NCBI GenBank assembly: GCA_001574975.1
Contig: KQ965748.1
Location: forward strand, 189,334-253,333
Source of the DNA: Gonapodya prolifera JEL478
Lineage: Eukaryota; Monoblepharomycota; Monoblepharidomycetes; Monoblepharidales; Gonapodyaceae
DNA length: 64,000 nt
Reading direction: 5' to 3'
The notes under the pieces were generated by a model, which did no database searches, was not told where the DNA came from, and worked only from the letters and a program-made list of their open reading frames with translations. The position numbers were made by a program, and so were the translations under genes. Of this stretch, positions 1 to 12,996 are shown piece after piece; position 1 is the stretch's first letter; the number at the start of each line of letters is the position of its first letter.

Positions 1-341
1 TGGTCAAAGATAGTCTGGGCGATCACCGCGTCCTTGTTTAAAGACATGACTGTACATGAACAAGTAATAAAGCCGCGTGCCAAAATTCTATATCACCCCA
101 GCAGTGCTCGCCTTCTCATGCGAAGAACGTAGCGTTTCCCGAACTGCCCTTTCCAGTGCCTGAGGAAGGCTGAGCAACAATGACTAAAAACGCAGAATTA
201 GATGTCTGAGTTGTTGATAGCAAAGGGATGCTCTTCCAATACCAACCGTAAGCTTTGAATTCGTTTTACCACCCCGTTGTTCGAGAGATCAAAGATTCAT
301 AGGATTAATCGAGACCTTCACTTGAAACACAACGTTATGGA

Positions 342-1689
342 TCACGCACCAAAGAACCAAAACTTGAACACGGCCGCAAGCGCCACATTGCTCAATATCA
401 CCATCCCCATAACAGGGGCTGCCGCCTTGGCATCCCCCGTTCTCACCGCCAGCGGGTACGTGTTTCGAAGGGCGAAGAGCGTGGTAATACCGCACGCGGC
501 GAGGACGAGAAGCCACCGGAAAAGCTCCAAGGGGATAATGGAGAGGAACTGTGTCGACAGGCCAGTTAGTGCATGGACGATCATGGAGGTAGCGAGGGAG
601 TCTTACAGAGACAGGAATCCAAACAGACATCCCGTAGCCATATCTGTTCATCAAAACGAGTTTGTGGTTAAAGTGATGTGATTCCTCACCTTTAGATCGA
701 AATGACGATCCAGTACTCACACGCTCACAAGCTCCAGGAGCTTCGCATCACTCCCGAGGTACTTACAGACGGCCCAAATACAGAGTGGTGCCAAGAAAGT
801 GTAGCAGTAGCATATGGTGATGGCGAATGAAAGGAGAGAGAAGTCGTAGTCGAATGTTTTGCCTGATAAGTACGCGACGATGGATCCAGCGACGGACGTG
901 GTTACAAAGAGGGAGAATATGACCGTAGTGGGGACCCAAAAAGGACCTGAGGTAATGGACGAACGGGCGGAGGATATGGGCGCGAAACCTCGGGTTGACA
1001 GCACGTTGGTCCCGCGTTAGACAACGAGCTTCTCACCATACAGCTCTAGATTTGAGCTTATTTGTTGCAGAAACATATCGCTGGGGACGAACGAAGCCAT
1101 GACCCTCTTCATTACCTGTCAAAAAGAAAGTGGTGGTGGAAACCAACGTCAAAATCGACACTACTCTCTCTCAATCACGCCCCAACCCCACGCACCTGAT
1201 CCGTATCAACGTCAAAGTACTGCTTATAGTAATCCAAGCTCCATATCCCCGCATTTGGATTCCCCCGGCCGTACGATCCTCCAAACTCTCCCGCAGCAGC
1301 AGCAGGGTACGAGAAGTCCGCCTGCGGGGCAGCTGGCGCCTGCTGTATCCGCTGCGGCTGCGATGATATGGAGCCTTGTGGAGGGGAGGCGTCGGGCTGG
1401 ATGAAGCCTGGAGTCGTAGAATTCGCGCGGCGGGTGAATGGGGTGGAGCGATAGAGTTGGCACGTGGGAGTCGTTCTCACTCTGGAATTGTAGCTGCGCT
1501 TCGGCGCTGGAATATTGCTATGATCATCGTCAAGGGTGTGATTGGGAATGGGGATGAACCGTGTATCGCGGCGTTGTTATCAATGGGGTGTCAATCACGG
1601 GTCGCCTCTCGGGAAAGGTACGATGCTGGAAAACGAAAACTGACCGGTGGAACGTCGACGATGGGCTGGTATGCTCTACGACCGGACAT
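342..1689 (-). CDS. YIP1-domain family membrane protein (YIPF1/YIPF2-like)
   Basis: Multi-pass Golgi/ER membrane protein of the YIP1 family, whose members bind Rab/Ypt GTPases and act in vesicle traffic. Five exons are visible. A start at 1687-1689 begins MSGRRAYQPIV. A Gln/Pro/Ala-rich cytosolic exon then ends in LDYYKQYFDVDTDQ, the hallmark just before the YIP1 domain in YIPF1/2. A short exon ends ELYG. The exon at about 970-717 carries GPFWVPTTVIFSLFVTTS and two membrane segments. The last two exons carry YGYGMSVWIPVS and the final helices ending FKFWFFGA. Introns are short with GTGAGT, GTAAGA and GTGCGT donors. The first intron was placed to keep frame and is the least certain. The next gene upstream on the same strand is an MFS transporter, and no operon-like link is implied. 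Confidence 0.85.
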
Positions 1690-2137
1690 TATGGGGGAAT
1701 GGTGAAGTGAAGACAGATTGTTAGTATCACTTCGCGACAATGTCTCATAAGTTTTCACCCAATTGTAATTGCTCGGGTCCCCTGAAACTGCACTCCATTC
1801 TCTCACCATCACCACTATCTACAGTAACTGTGTTCCTCCCTCCTCCTCCATACCCGGCCCCGCCCCGCATATTCGGTCACGGGGATTCGTCCCACTTCTC
1901 TGTAGGTTACTCTGTTTCCCCGGTCCCTCTACAAACTAAAAAGGAAAGCTTGCCGAAGTGTGGCATATCCGCAAACGGCTGTTAACAATAGTTCATCCAT
2001 TTCGTGTGGGGGTGAGCTCAGTATCCGGAACAATATGAAACGTCAAACAGTGTAAATATAAACTGACAGATTATAAACATGGTCAGATATTACATGCGTG
2101 CAACCACCATTCCAAATGACAGAGCTGATGCTCGACT

Positions 2138-3952
2138 TCACGTGTGGAGAATGGCCTGCTCCTGCGATCGCGCCGCCTCGGAACCCTCTCCTTCTTTGCC
2201 CCAACGTATCCGTCTCCTCACCCACCTCCGCCACTCCCCACCCACCGCATCTTTCCCACCCACCACCCACAACATCATCGCCGTCCCCACCGCCGCAAAC
2301 CCCAAACTATAACTTCCCCTCCACCCCCACCTCACAAACACCTGGGCGCCAAACGCCGACCCGGCCGCCGACCCCGCGTACGCTATCAGCATGTATAGCG
2401 AGTTTATCCTCGACCGGGCCTTTGGGTCGAGGTCGAAGATACGCTTCTGGTTGGGTACTTGCTGCATCTGCACGGCCATTTCGATGATGAATCCTGCGAT
2501 GAAGATTCCGACGATCGAGACAGACCCCGCAGTGGAGGCCAGGAGCCACGCGAGTGCGATTAGGAGCTCCCCGACCAGCACGGTGTGGAAGGCGCCGATC
2601 CGGTCGGTGAGGAAGCCGATGACGGGGCCGAAGGGGATTGCAGCGGCGCCTGAGAGACCGACCTTTTGTGCATGTGGGTGTAGATGGGCGTGCGTGCGTG
2701 GTTAGTGGCCCGGGGTGGGGAGGTGGGAAGTGTGGAAGGAGCTTACCAGACCGACTATGCTGCTGGAGTAGTTGAAGGGTTCACCTGACAGGTGATACTA
2801 GGGATTGATTTAAAGAAAGGCAATTTTGATTATGCGGAGATCATGGTGATCGTATTTTTTCGAGCTCACCGTTACGTTCGTCCAAAAGACGAAGAAGGAG
2901 AAGAAGCACAGGCAGGCCATAAGAGACGACTGGCGAATTACTTTCGCAAGAGTCGGGCAGTTCAAGATTCGCCAGGACTGGGTCACAGTCAGTACTCCAC
3001 TCACTTGGATGCCGGTAGAACAGAACAACACAGCTCCACAACAATCCCAGATACGTCTGGCCCTCACTCTTGGCAATCTTTATCTCCAACTGTGGCAAAT
3101 ACACCCACAGCGCCGCCACCACGAGCGCCTGCAACCCCGCCGCGATCCAGTACACGGCCTGCCACCCCAGGGCTCCCGCCACCGCGCCACTGTACACGCG
3201 GGACAGAAGAAGACCCGCCATGATCCCGGTGACGATGATCCCCATGTTACGACCGAACTTGTCGGGCGGCGATAGGTCGGCGACGGAGGGGATGAGGATC
3301 TGCACGGACACGGTGAGGACCCCGATGAGGAAGGAGAGGATTTGGAAGAGTGGGAAGAGGGAGGAGAAGGACAGCCCGACAGTCGCGGCGATGCAGGCGA
3401 GGGTGAGGCCGAGGACTGCAACAGATTGACAAAGATGTCAAAAGATGCCCGAAGACGAGCCTTCATCAGAAGATGCAAGCGACGTACCTATATTTCGCCG
3501 GGGTAGGAGATCACCCAAGGGCACAATAAACGCCAGTCCGACCGAATACCCAATCTGGGTCAGTGCCGGAACCGACCCGATTTGGCCCGTGGAGACGCCA
3601 AAGTACACTTTCAAGACGTCCAGAATGGGCTGGCAGTAGTATAGATTCGAGACGAGGATCTTGAACGATGCCACCATGATAGTGGTTATGTTCAGGTGTT
3701 GATATGGTTGAATTAAAACGGTCTCTCACTTACTGCGTTTGCGACAGCGTAGAGGTAGACGACCTTGCGCGGCATGTCCTTCGCCACGGGAGAGTGTGGC
3801 TTGTCTTCAAGTTCGCCTTCCCGTTCCCGTTCCCCCTCCTTCGTTGGTAGATTGGCATCGATCGCGGGTGTCGGTTGTCCATCCGCCCGGTGCATTTCGA
3901 GGACCGATTCGGTCGCTGTCTCGCTGCCGTTTTCGGCGTTCTCGGTTGCCAT
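2138..3952 (-). CDS. Major facilitator superfamily transporter, YnfM-like
   Basis: Predicted 12-helix plasma-membrane transporter of the MFS, substrate unknown. The start at 3950-3952 opens a hydrophilic, acidic N-terminal tail of about 70 residues. Later exons give SNLYYCQPILDVLKVYFGV and a TQIGYSVGLAFIVPLGDLL segment that matches the first helices and the loop 2-3 motif. Further exons carry IPSVADLSPPDKFGRN (the loop between helices 4 and 5) and SGAVAGALGWQAVYWIAAGL. The last exon has the final helices and a basic C-terminal tail. About six exons are needed. Donors are visible near 3733, 3488 and 2870. The pattern resembles the bacterial and fungal YnfM/YbcL-type drug or sugar exporter group rather than the classical fungal DHA1 pumps, but that is family-level inference. 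Confidence 0.8.
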
Positions 3953-6900
3953 TCAAGGGGGAGTTTGAGCGTCGGGAGTGCGTTGAGAAAAGTCCGATCG
4001 AGCAATTCCAGGCAAGCGATGGCGACCTGGGAGGGCCTAAGCCCGAGCGAGTGGCGGCGGAGCGGTGACAAGGGGGAGGACAGAAGATGGACAGCAATCG
4101 CGCTGCTGTGGTGTGGGTGACAGCGAGATGGCGGATTTCGGGTCTCGTTTTGTTACGGGTCATTTGGTTCCGTGATTACGAAAACTTGGCGCACGAATTG
4201 ATACCCATGAGGAGTTTATAGTTGCACTGTTTAAGAACAATTGATGTGCATTAGCAGAGTGAAGTTTTCGTCTTGGTCTGAGTTTCGGTGTTAAACATGG
4301 ACTTGAATAGCACCCACTCACATGCACAGAGTTTCGAAAAGTAATCGCTGCCTCATCCACCGTACTGCTGTGGGGACTATCCGCTTCTATTTCCGTGTAT
4401 CCTGGGAACATTTTGAGCACTATATTGTTTCCGTGATTATTTGCAAAGACCTGGACATCGTGTCGCGTCTGAAATCGCGGGACTCGGATAGATGGCGCGG
4501 GGTACCACAGCATTTCCATATTGTGCTTTCATTCAGCGATTTGGTCTTTCATGTTGTTGGCACCCGGCAAAATCGCCCTTTTCATCGTGTGCACGTGACG
4601 TCAGACGTGAGCTCTCTGAAGACTCATTGTTTTCCCACCAAGATTAAACGCGCCCAATCTAGAGCATATTAATGTTATTACATATTCCGTGGTAACGACA
4701 AGTTGCTTCGCGTTTGTGTAGTGTAAAGAGGTGTCGCAAGTTTCTCTGTACTGAGCCCAGCTGTACATTGGCATTTGTGATTGAGTACTATTACCAAACA
4801 TTGGCGTTTGTTTTCAACAATGTGGTTTCGCTCTTTTGAGCATCGGTCTTTGTTCTCTCATAGGTTCAAAGGAAGATACTTTCCTTGGTGAGTTGATGTC
4901 ACCACCCAAAGAAAATTTAGAGTAGCAATGCTCGTTAAAGTGCCGCACACCTGGAGACACGACGCGTCTCTGCTCCACGCTAGTCGGTCCTCTTTTTGAC
5001 AACCTATAACGCCTCCACGTGTCACGACATCACTACCACCATGACTTTTCACCCTTGTAGAGACCATTCAACGCAAGTCGCGTTACTCACTTCTACCGAA
5101 GTGGAGTTATTGACTTGTCAGGCTTCAGATTATTGAGATTTTCATACTATATCAACGTGAAATAGGGCTCCTTATGCAGTGAGCTGTTGATCAACTTTTT
5201 GGATTCCGGAATCACTCCACCCTCCCGACAATGTTTGAGCTGTTAATCAACTCATGAGATTGCCTCATCGCCCCGCTGATCTCTTGACTAAGACCTGGTC
5301 AGTGTTTGTTTTTCAGTATGTCTTATAATGGAGAGCATCCCAATGTGGGCCCACCGAGAGGAACTCTTGATCAACATATAGTCCCTGGTCGTTTTCGTCT
5401 GTGGACTATTGACGTAACCCGCGCGAATCATTTATCCCCCGGGTGTGACACATCAAAGTATTTGATGCCAATTGAGATGTCACCAGCGATATATACTAAC
5501 AATTTTATTTCGGGCTGTGGAGCTCAACTGTGACAAAGCCATTGACACATATTTTGCCTATCGCTGACCGCAAGCACGTGAGGACAAAAATGGTTGCTAG
5601 CTGTCGACTGGTCGGAGGGTGGTGATTCGAAAGTTCAGTACTGCTCCACCATGCAATTCCCCGAACTCACTTTTGGAAGGACTCGTGTTTCTTCCAATAG
5701 CTATCATGCCACTTTTACCTTTGAACAGGCTCACGTCTCAGTAGAAGCTACCTCCTGTGACTTTGATTCCTGCAAACCAGTTAGACTGAACTTATTATGC
5801 TTTGCGTTCAATTGCACAAGTGCGGTTGAAGAACTTTGTCACCCGTTTTCCCCTTTTTTGTCAAAAACGGGGAGAACTTCCTTTGGTCATTGGTAGAGGT
5901 CGTTGTGCGACGTCAACATACAGCAAACTTGTAATTGTATTGTAAGTGATATACTTTGATTCAGTGTCATATCTTTTCGCATTGATTGGGGAGAGAAGAA
6001 ATGAGACAGCATACTACTTCACCTCAGCTGGACAAAATCATTATGAACAAGGAATTTGTGTTGGTGCTTTTGCGAGTGAGTGCATGTACAGGACGCGCCT
6101 GTGACGTGGTGAAACATTTGTGAAACAAACCTTCTATGTCGTGTTTTGACTGACATCATCTTTACTACCCGCACAAATATATATATCTTTTGCGATCAAC
6201 AATATTTTATCTTTCTCTCCTTTACAACCTCGCGGAATGCTGAATGCTCTGCACGAACGTCATATGTATTGGCACATGAGGAGAGCACACGGTACGGCAT
6301 ATAGTGTTTCCATATCTCACCTTCTTTCATCACTGACTACAGGACAGAGGCAATTTTCACACCACATGTTGACACCAAGGACTTACCAAACTTGTCCACG
6401 TCATCTGAATTGGCCTTCCTAATCGGCTGGCCAACGGATTCCCTTGTCAAGCCACTCTTTCTATTTTTATTTTGTTCGCCGATCCACGTCGCACACGTCA
6501 CGTCACGCAAACGTATTGACTGCTGCCCGGATTCTTGGGAGTTTTGCTTGTTGTTCCGCATCACTAATACATGCAAGACCTCAGTGCCCGACGAGTCGAA
6601 TGCCACTTGGCGTTTTTGATGGAGCCTAAATGCAAATTACGGAACAGAACATTTCACAATTTTGCAGTACACATCGACTTCCAACCTTTGCAAGGGGCAC
6701 AATGTAGTGTTGCAGTGTTAGAGTTCGGATAGCGGGCACGGCATTGATCTTGCCTGTGGTAACTGCCGACCCTTACGATGTATTCTTGGCAATATTGCAG
6801 TTGACTGCTTTGTGGGAACCTCAACTGAGGCCGGGAAAAAGAATGGAGATAAATGGGCACACGTCATCAAGCACTCTGCCCATTAAATTTCGCCAGCAGC

Positions 6901-7126
6901 ACAGGTCCCATCTGAAGAAAGAGATAATCGCTCAAATTCACGCATAAAACGTAATCGTAACATCCTTATTCAGTACTCATACAAACCCTCACGCTCCCCT
7001 CCGACAAAGAAAAGCACTAACATATTCTCTGCGATGATGTAATGTTGTGCAGGATTCAGCATTCCTTATAGAACCCACTAAGTCCGTTTTTCCCGATATT
7101 AGCTAAGCTATACAGTACGAAAATTT
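3953..7126. other. Long intergenic stretch without a recognisable gene
   Basis: About 3.2 kb between the 5' end of the MFS gene and the 3' end of ATIC. Base composition is more AT-rich than in the flanking genes. Open frames are short (up to about 120 codons) and show no family resemblance or convincing exon chain. A short motif, gagctgtt(g/a)atcaact, occurs twice about 48 bp apart near 5181 and 5229. I see no RNA gene or mobile element that I could support. Confidence 0.5.
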
Positions 7127-9500
7127 CTAATGATGGAACAAGCTGGACAAAAGAACAGATGTAGTATCAACAAAACCACACCTACGAGCTCGTCCACTCG
7201 TGCAAAAGTACTCACCGATATTCTGTAAATGCAAACACCATTCCTTTGCGATCGGCCTCTTCCACAACCTCCTGATCCATAACCGACCCGCTGGGGCTCG
7301 CAACGAACTGCACACCCGTGTTTGCCGCCCTCTGAATGCTGTCTGGGAAAGGGAAGAACGCATCCGACGAGAGAGACACCCCCGAGAGTTTGCCCATCCA
7401 TTCCTTCTTTTCGGCGGAAGTAAGAGGGGTAGGAACGGTGTTGAACAGAACGTTGAAAGACGCCTCGTCGTTGACTTGGTCGGAAACAAACTGGTCGATG
7501 GCGGTTGACCGCTCGGCGCGCTTTGACTCTTTCTTGAAGTCGAAGGCAAGAACGCGCGGGTGGTGACGGAGCCACCAGGCGTCGGCCTTCTCGCCTGCAA
7601 GTCGGACGCTAATATTCAAGACGATTGGAGTGAGCATAGAGAACACGGAGACCAACAACGTCTGTTATTCACCAGTGAATACGGGACTGCTGTCCAGCAC
7701 CAATACCAACAACCTGACCCCGAGCGGCGTAGCACACTGAATTGGATTGCGTGTACTTGAGTGCAATCGTCGCGACAATCAAATCCCTTTTGGCCTCTTC
7801 CGTCAGTTCCTTCTTCGCCGTAACCACGTTCTTGAACATGTCGGCTGTGACCTTGAGGTCGTTTCTCCGTTGCTGCAAGGACAGACCGTATACTTGGCGG
7901 GTCTCGAGCAAGGGGGGCACGTAGTTGGGGTCCATCTCCAGGACCGTGTACTTCCCACCTTTCTTCTTCCGCAGCAGCTCAAGCGCGTCGGTGTCATAGC
8001 CGGGCGCGATAACACCATCCGAGACCTCCCGCGAGATAATCTTGGCCGTGGCGACATCGCACACATCCGACAGGGCGATCCAGTCTCCAAAGCTCGACAT
8101 CCGGTCAGCCCCACGGGCCCGCGCGTACGCCGTCGCGAGGGGGGTCAAGGTCGACTTGATGTCGTCCACCATGTACACTTGAGCCTCGACGTCGGAGAGG
8201 GGCACGCCCACGGCGGCGCCGGCGGGAGAGCAGTGCTTGAATGATGCGGCGGCGGGGAGGTTGAGCGATTCGCGGAGTTCCTTTACCAGAGGCCAGGCGC
8301 CGAGAGCGTCGAGGAGGTTAATGTAGCCAGGAGATCCAGCGAGGACTAAGACAGGACGTCTAGGCAGACCCACCAAATATACGTTTGATATGAGCGGAAC
8401 GAACCTTTGAACGGAAGCTTCCCCTCAGTGACAAAGACCTTGGCGGGCTTCTGGTGCGGGTTGACGCCATATCTCAGCGCCAAGCTCTGGTCTCCATTCC
8501 CGGCATACTGGTCCCTGAAGTACCCCGAAATGGCGGTATCATAATCCGCCGTGTGCGTGAACGCCTTGAGGGCGAAACGCTGCCGGGTTGCGTCCGATGC
8601 CTTGACTTCGCCCGTAGAGGTCTTGGAGGCCTTCAACTCGTCCAGAAGGAACGTGTAGTCAGATGGGTCGCTGACGATGGTGACTCGGGCGTGGTTCTTG
8701 GCGGCAGCGCGGAGAAGCGTGACACCACCTGATATGGATCCTGAAATAAACCAATACCCGATGGTGGGTTGGAAAAGGATGGCAGACTCACCGATATCAA
8801 CCTCCTCGACGGCTTCGGGGATAGTCACGCCTTCTTTTGCGATTGTCTTTTGGAAGGGGTACAGGTTGCATACGACAAAGTCAATCTTGTCGTAGCCGCG
8901 GGCTGTCATGTCGGCGTCGTCTTGGGGGATGTTGCGGGCGAGGATACCTTGTAGGAGAGTGAGGTGTCAGAATATTCCCAGTGGAGATGATCCACGAAAT
9001 GGGAAAACACACCACCGTGAACAGCCGGGTGAAGAGTTTTCACACGCCCACCGAGCATTTCGGGTGCCTAGATTCGATCAATACCACTGATATGGAGTTG
9101 TGTCAAGGGCGAGGAATGCAATTATCACTTTCACACCTTTGTGATATCGGCGACGTCCCTGATGAAATGATACGGAATGTGAACTTCAACACGCCAATCG
9201 AGAATATAAGTAATAGTCACTCACGCCACGGGAAGTCCAGCATCACGAATAGCTTTGGCGGTCCCTCCAGAAGCGACAAGCTTGACGTCCAGCGCGTGGA
9301 GACCTTTCGCGAGGTCCAGAAGACCTGTCTTGTCGGACACGGAGAGGAGAGCTGCACATTTGGGCGGCGTGCCGGCGCGCGCCAAACAAGTATGATTGGG
9401 TGGCAGTTCAGAGCGTTCCGCGTCCGTCAGCAACGATGCCGCTTTCAAGCGCAGAACAGGATGGATCCGAGTGAGCCTCACCAAATTTAGATGCCGACAT
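7127..9500 (-). CDS. ADE17: Bifunctional purine biosynthesis protein ATIC (AICAR transformylase / IMP cyclohydrolase)
   Basis: Cytosolic enzyme for the last two steps of de novo IMP synthesis: formylation of AICAR with 10-formyl-THF, then cyclisation to IMP. Exon 1 is only 19 nt (9482-9500, MSASKF) and splices to [18 protein letters not shown], the canonical N-terminus. The IMP cyclohydrolase half shows [22 protein letters not shown] and [10 protein letters not shown]. The transformylase half shows [13 protein letters not shown] and [13 protein letters not shown], containing the catalytic Lys-His pair. A mini-exon at about 7127-7142 supplies the conserved C-terminus RLFHH followed by the stop. 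The protein is about 590 residues, the normal size, and all key motifs are present. S. cerevisiae has two copies (ADE16/ADE17), so the symbol is by orthology to the pair. Confidence 0.95.
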
Positions 9501-9820
9501 CGTTGGCGAGCGGAGCTGGGAAGTGACAGAAAACGTTTGGCAGAATTCCGGGATAAACTACCATCGAAAAGAAAAAAGGAACTTCCCTCCAGTTTACTAC
9601 CGGACCCTCTTCTTATTCCAGAATATCGTTAGCAAATTTCCTAGAATACTTGCCCACCTAACTCTGGCCTTTTCTTGGGACGTATACCTCGGCACATAAG
9701 TGAAGCCCTTCTGCCCTATTCACTTCCGAGAAGGTGCGAAGGGGAGTTGGTTCCCTCCATTCAAAGAGCTGAAGAGATTTGAAAGTTTCACTTCTGGCCC
9801 GTGCACGACCGCGGCAGCAC

Positions 9821-9827
9821 TATAAAA
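9821..9827 (+). promoter_or_regulatory. TATA-box-like element
   Basis: tataaaa sits in a short GC-rich-to-pyrimidine-rich transition about 320 bp upstream of the ATIC start but pointing the other way, toward the tandem hairpin repeats at 10.1-10.3 kb. No coding exon follows that I recognise, so this may drive a non-coding transcript or be fortuitous. Confidence 0.25.
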
Positions 9828-10110
9828 GCCCCAATTTTCTCTTCTTCCCTACGAAGTTACTCAGTCATATTGATTGAATGCTTCTCCCAAATACTATCCC
9901 ACGCGACGGCAATATACATCTGTCTCTAAGTGATTGGGACCGGTGCTTCCAAGCGGCGCAAGAGCAGACACGCGTCCTCTGATCGGTTGGGTTCTCGGCC
10001 GGGCTCACGCCTGGCCGGCATGTTCCACCCGTATTAAGGAAGCGAACATCTTTGTGGCGAGGCTGGAGGCAGGATTGGGGGCCGGAAGTGGCGGGGTGGG
10101 GAACGTTGGG

Positions 10111-10340
10111 CGGATTCCTCCCATTCGGCCGGTTTTCTCTTGTTTGACAAGGACGTTTCCAGTAAACTGACCGTTTGCACCTCTGCAGTCGTCAGTTCAG
10201 TGGAAAGTCATTGCAACCTCTTCGCCCTTTTCAACACGTTTGGGTGCGGACGGATTCCTCGACTCGGGCGGTTTTCTCTTGTTTGACAAGGGTCTTTTCG
10301 GTAAACTGACCGCTTGCAACCTATGCAATCGTCAGTTTAA
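10111..10340 (+). repeat. Two imperfect ~140-bp tandem units, each with a hairpin
   Basis: The unit starting cggattcctc at 10111 recurs at 10251 with a period of 139-140 bp and roughly 75-80% identity (shared gttttctcttgtttgacaag and the following segment). Each copy ends with an inverted pair: aactgac (10165) with gtcagtt (10191), and aaactgac (10303) with gtcagttt (10331). Both hairpins keep their pairing despite base changes between copies. A further perfect 8-bp hairpin, acccgact/agtcgggt, lies at about 10412-10440. The rest of the 9.5-10.6 kb interval holds nothing I can identify. Confidence 0.55.
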
Positions 10341-10633
10341 CAGAAGGTCCTTGTACTGCGGTCCCATCGTCCCATTTCGGGGTGGATGCGAAAGTGCCGT
10401 TTTACTATTGAGACCCGACTGTTTTTTTCGAAAGTCGGGTTTTAGCAACAACGACACGAGAGCGATAGACCTGCGTCTCACTGAGCCTGGGCTGCGTTCT
10501 CCTTGTCGAGTTCTCCGCGGCTTTGGTATTAAAGGACGCACACATCACAATCGTCGCAAAGAGCCATTGTTGTATTGTATAAATACTGGGTATAAAACCT
10601 TTTTCGAAAGTAACAATGCTGCTATGATCCGAA

Positions 10634-12817
10634 TTAAGCAAGCGCCGCGATGGCAAGGAAAGCAAGTCCAATTATACCACCCCACAACGTCTGCGCTTGT
10701 GCGTGACCCCGGCCCGGCTTCGAACCACCGGCGGCAGCAGGTGTGGCTGTAGATGTGCTCGATGCGGAGGGAGCCGGGGCGCCACTGACGGTCGGAGAGC
10801 CAGCTGGCGGGACTGCAGCAGGTCCACCAGCAACTCCAGTCGGGGTTGGAGCGCTTGGAGTAACCGACTGGGGGATTTTGGTGTAGTCCGCGCCAGTAAC
10901 GATACCGAGCTGGATGAGCCTGTCGCGATTCACGAAGTACTGTTGTCCGTTGACTTGGTTTTGCGGGGAGACGAGGGTTCGGAAGATGGTCAGGAGAGCC
11001 TGCGACTGGTCTGTTGCGGACTGGTTGAGTGGGTGTGAGCGAATCGACCAATCGATTAATTTCTGCGAGTAGTCGTCGAGGACGTAGTGGTTGTATAACT
11101 GTGTGGGGAAATCGGGAGGACGATGTCATGGTGTCAGTTTAACATGACACTTCCGATAAGCGAGCTCGAGTTTAAAGACTTACGTTAATCATCTTCATCA
11201 AGGGGAACTTTGTCGCGATATTACTCGCATACGCAGGGTCGATCGCTCCACTTGGAAGAAGGTGCGGCACTTGGCTCTGATACGTTCCGAAATTATACGT
11301 GTTTCCCGTATTATAGAGCTGCTCCATCCAGCTTCCCTTGACCACGACGCCAGAAACCCCCGGGTTTGCAGCCACGTACGTCGCTCCAGTGTCCGGCATG
11401 GCCATGGGGAGGTTGAACCCGGCCGCGTACGTTTGGTAGAAGCTTTGCACTGTGCCCCCGGCATAGGGGGCGTCGATGAGAGTGTTGAGAAGTTGAGCAG
11501 GGGCTTCTACATTCATGTCGGTGTTCCAGTGCTTGGCTGTGGAAGAGGGAATGGGTGTGACGTCTAAGAAACGAAAAGGAACTAACAAGACACTGAAGAG
11601 GACATACCGGTCATGGCAATCCAGTCGACGTATTCCGCACCAGGCCACCAAGGCTGGTAAGGGTCGTCGTTGTTATCTGTTGAAGTTTTGAGCATGCGCG
11701 ACTTCAGCGTGTAATGACTGCAAGCTCCGAATATCTCGCTACTCACCAATCTTTCCATCTTTGTTGGTATCAAGCGCCGCGCGATCCACCGCAGACAACG
11801 TGGTAAGGTTGTTCGGATCCAACTGAAACGCCCACGGATAACCGAGGCCCGAGTTCGGCCCCCACATAATCCCAGCCAGCTTAGTCCTGCTGTGGAGCGC
11901 ATTCGCGACTCTCCTGAACGCCGCCTTGTGCGCCGTGGGCTGCCACATCCACACGGGGTGGAAGGGCCCGTTGAATTCGAGTGCGAAGCGGACCAGACAA
12001 GCGGTTCCAGGCCCGTTGGTGAAGTTCCCGGGCTCGAAGCGGGCACACAGGTCGGCGAATGTGGCGGCAACAGAGTCGGTGACGTTATCAAGACCTTGCC
12101 AGGGTTCCATGGAGGTGAGGGCCACGATGCCGCGCTCGGCGCAGCGGGTGAGGAAGTCGGTCTGTAGGGTGGAGGAGGAATTGGAGTCGAGTTGAGAGGA
12201 GAAGTCACGGAAGGTCAAAAGAAGAGAAGCAAAATGACACTCACCAAGAGAGGAATGTCATATCCGTCCCTGAAAGGCAGGTTGCCGAAAACATGCATCA
12301 CCCTAATGGGAATGTTATTCGCCTCTGCTATTGTGGGCACAAACGTTACAACTGATGCTCACGATGGATCCCATCCAAAGTCTTGTGTGTAGTTGTCGAA
12401 GCGGGCTTTCGAACTGTATATCGTCGCCTGGTATTTGCGGTTGCAGAGCATTCATTCAATCTGTGAGCGCCTAGTGTCCTCAAGCAAGCGAAGAGAGTGT
12501 TGACGTACAGGAAAGTCGTACGTTGACTCGTACATTCCGACCATCATGCCCGTAGCGGGCTTGTTTCATAGGCGGCGAAACCGAAATTAATTTCCTTCAC
12601 CTAACGTGTCGCGGGGACCAGGGTTCACGACTCACCTCAAGCCGTGAAAGGCCTTATTCCCATGTGCAATTCCATCGTTTCGTTTAAGCGACAGTCAGCG
12701 TATGAAACCGGCGGGTGAAGCGGAGAAGATCAGCCATGGCTCACCGGCGGCAAGTGGGCTCAGCAGAGCCGTCAGGCCCAAACAGCCGACAAAACGTTTT
12801 GTCCGCAAAGGTGGCAT
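10634..12817 (-). CDS. Secreted GPI-anchored glycoside hydrolase, GH26-like
   Basis: Predicted cell-surface beta-mannanase-type hydrolase. The start at 12815-12817 gives a signal peptide (RFVGCLGLTALLSPLAA). Following small exons give KPATGMMVGMYES and IPIRVMHVFGNLPF. The main exon has LVRFALEFNG, which aligns with the acid/base Glu region of GH26 (RF.HEMNG), and HPVWMWQPTAHKAAFRRV. A later exon has WWPGAEYVDWIAMTG, matching the nucleophile-region pattern YPGDEYVDW. The C-terminus is Pro/Ser/Thr/Ala-rich and ends in a hydrophobic tail (LWGGIIGLAFLAIAALA), the typical GPI signal. The coding region has about eight exons. Family assignment rests on these two motifs, so another clan GH-A family is possible. 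The AT-rich tatatatata at about 12977-12986 may be its core promoter. Confidence 0.7.
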
Positions 12818-12996
12818 GGAATGTCTGCCAGGGAAGGGGGAGTGGAGTGGTGGGTGAAGGATGAAGGCTTTTGCAGGCTTCCAAATTGGGGAGGTGCTGA
12901 CCAAAGCAGAATGTTTTCATCAGGCACAACAGCATAACGTCAAGAGAAAGCAATAGCGTCCTCTGTCGAGTTCCAAAATATATATATGCATTATGC

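Noticed and set aside
2138-3952. Bacterial origin of the MFS transporter by recent transfer
   Set aside because: The gene carries several ordinary short introns, and this transporter type is common in fungi.
4160-6950. Small frames in the 3.2-kb gap as genes
   Set aside because: All are under 120 codons, lack recognisable motifs and do not link by convincing splice sites.
10240-10752. Plus-strand frame of about 170 codons with several cysteines
   Set aside because: It overlaps the 3' part of the GH26-like gene on the other strand and contains the hairpin repeats. No homology pattern or promoter spacing supports it.
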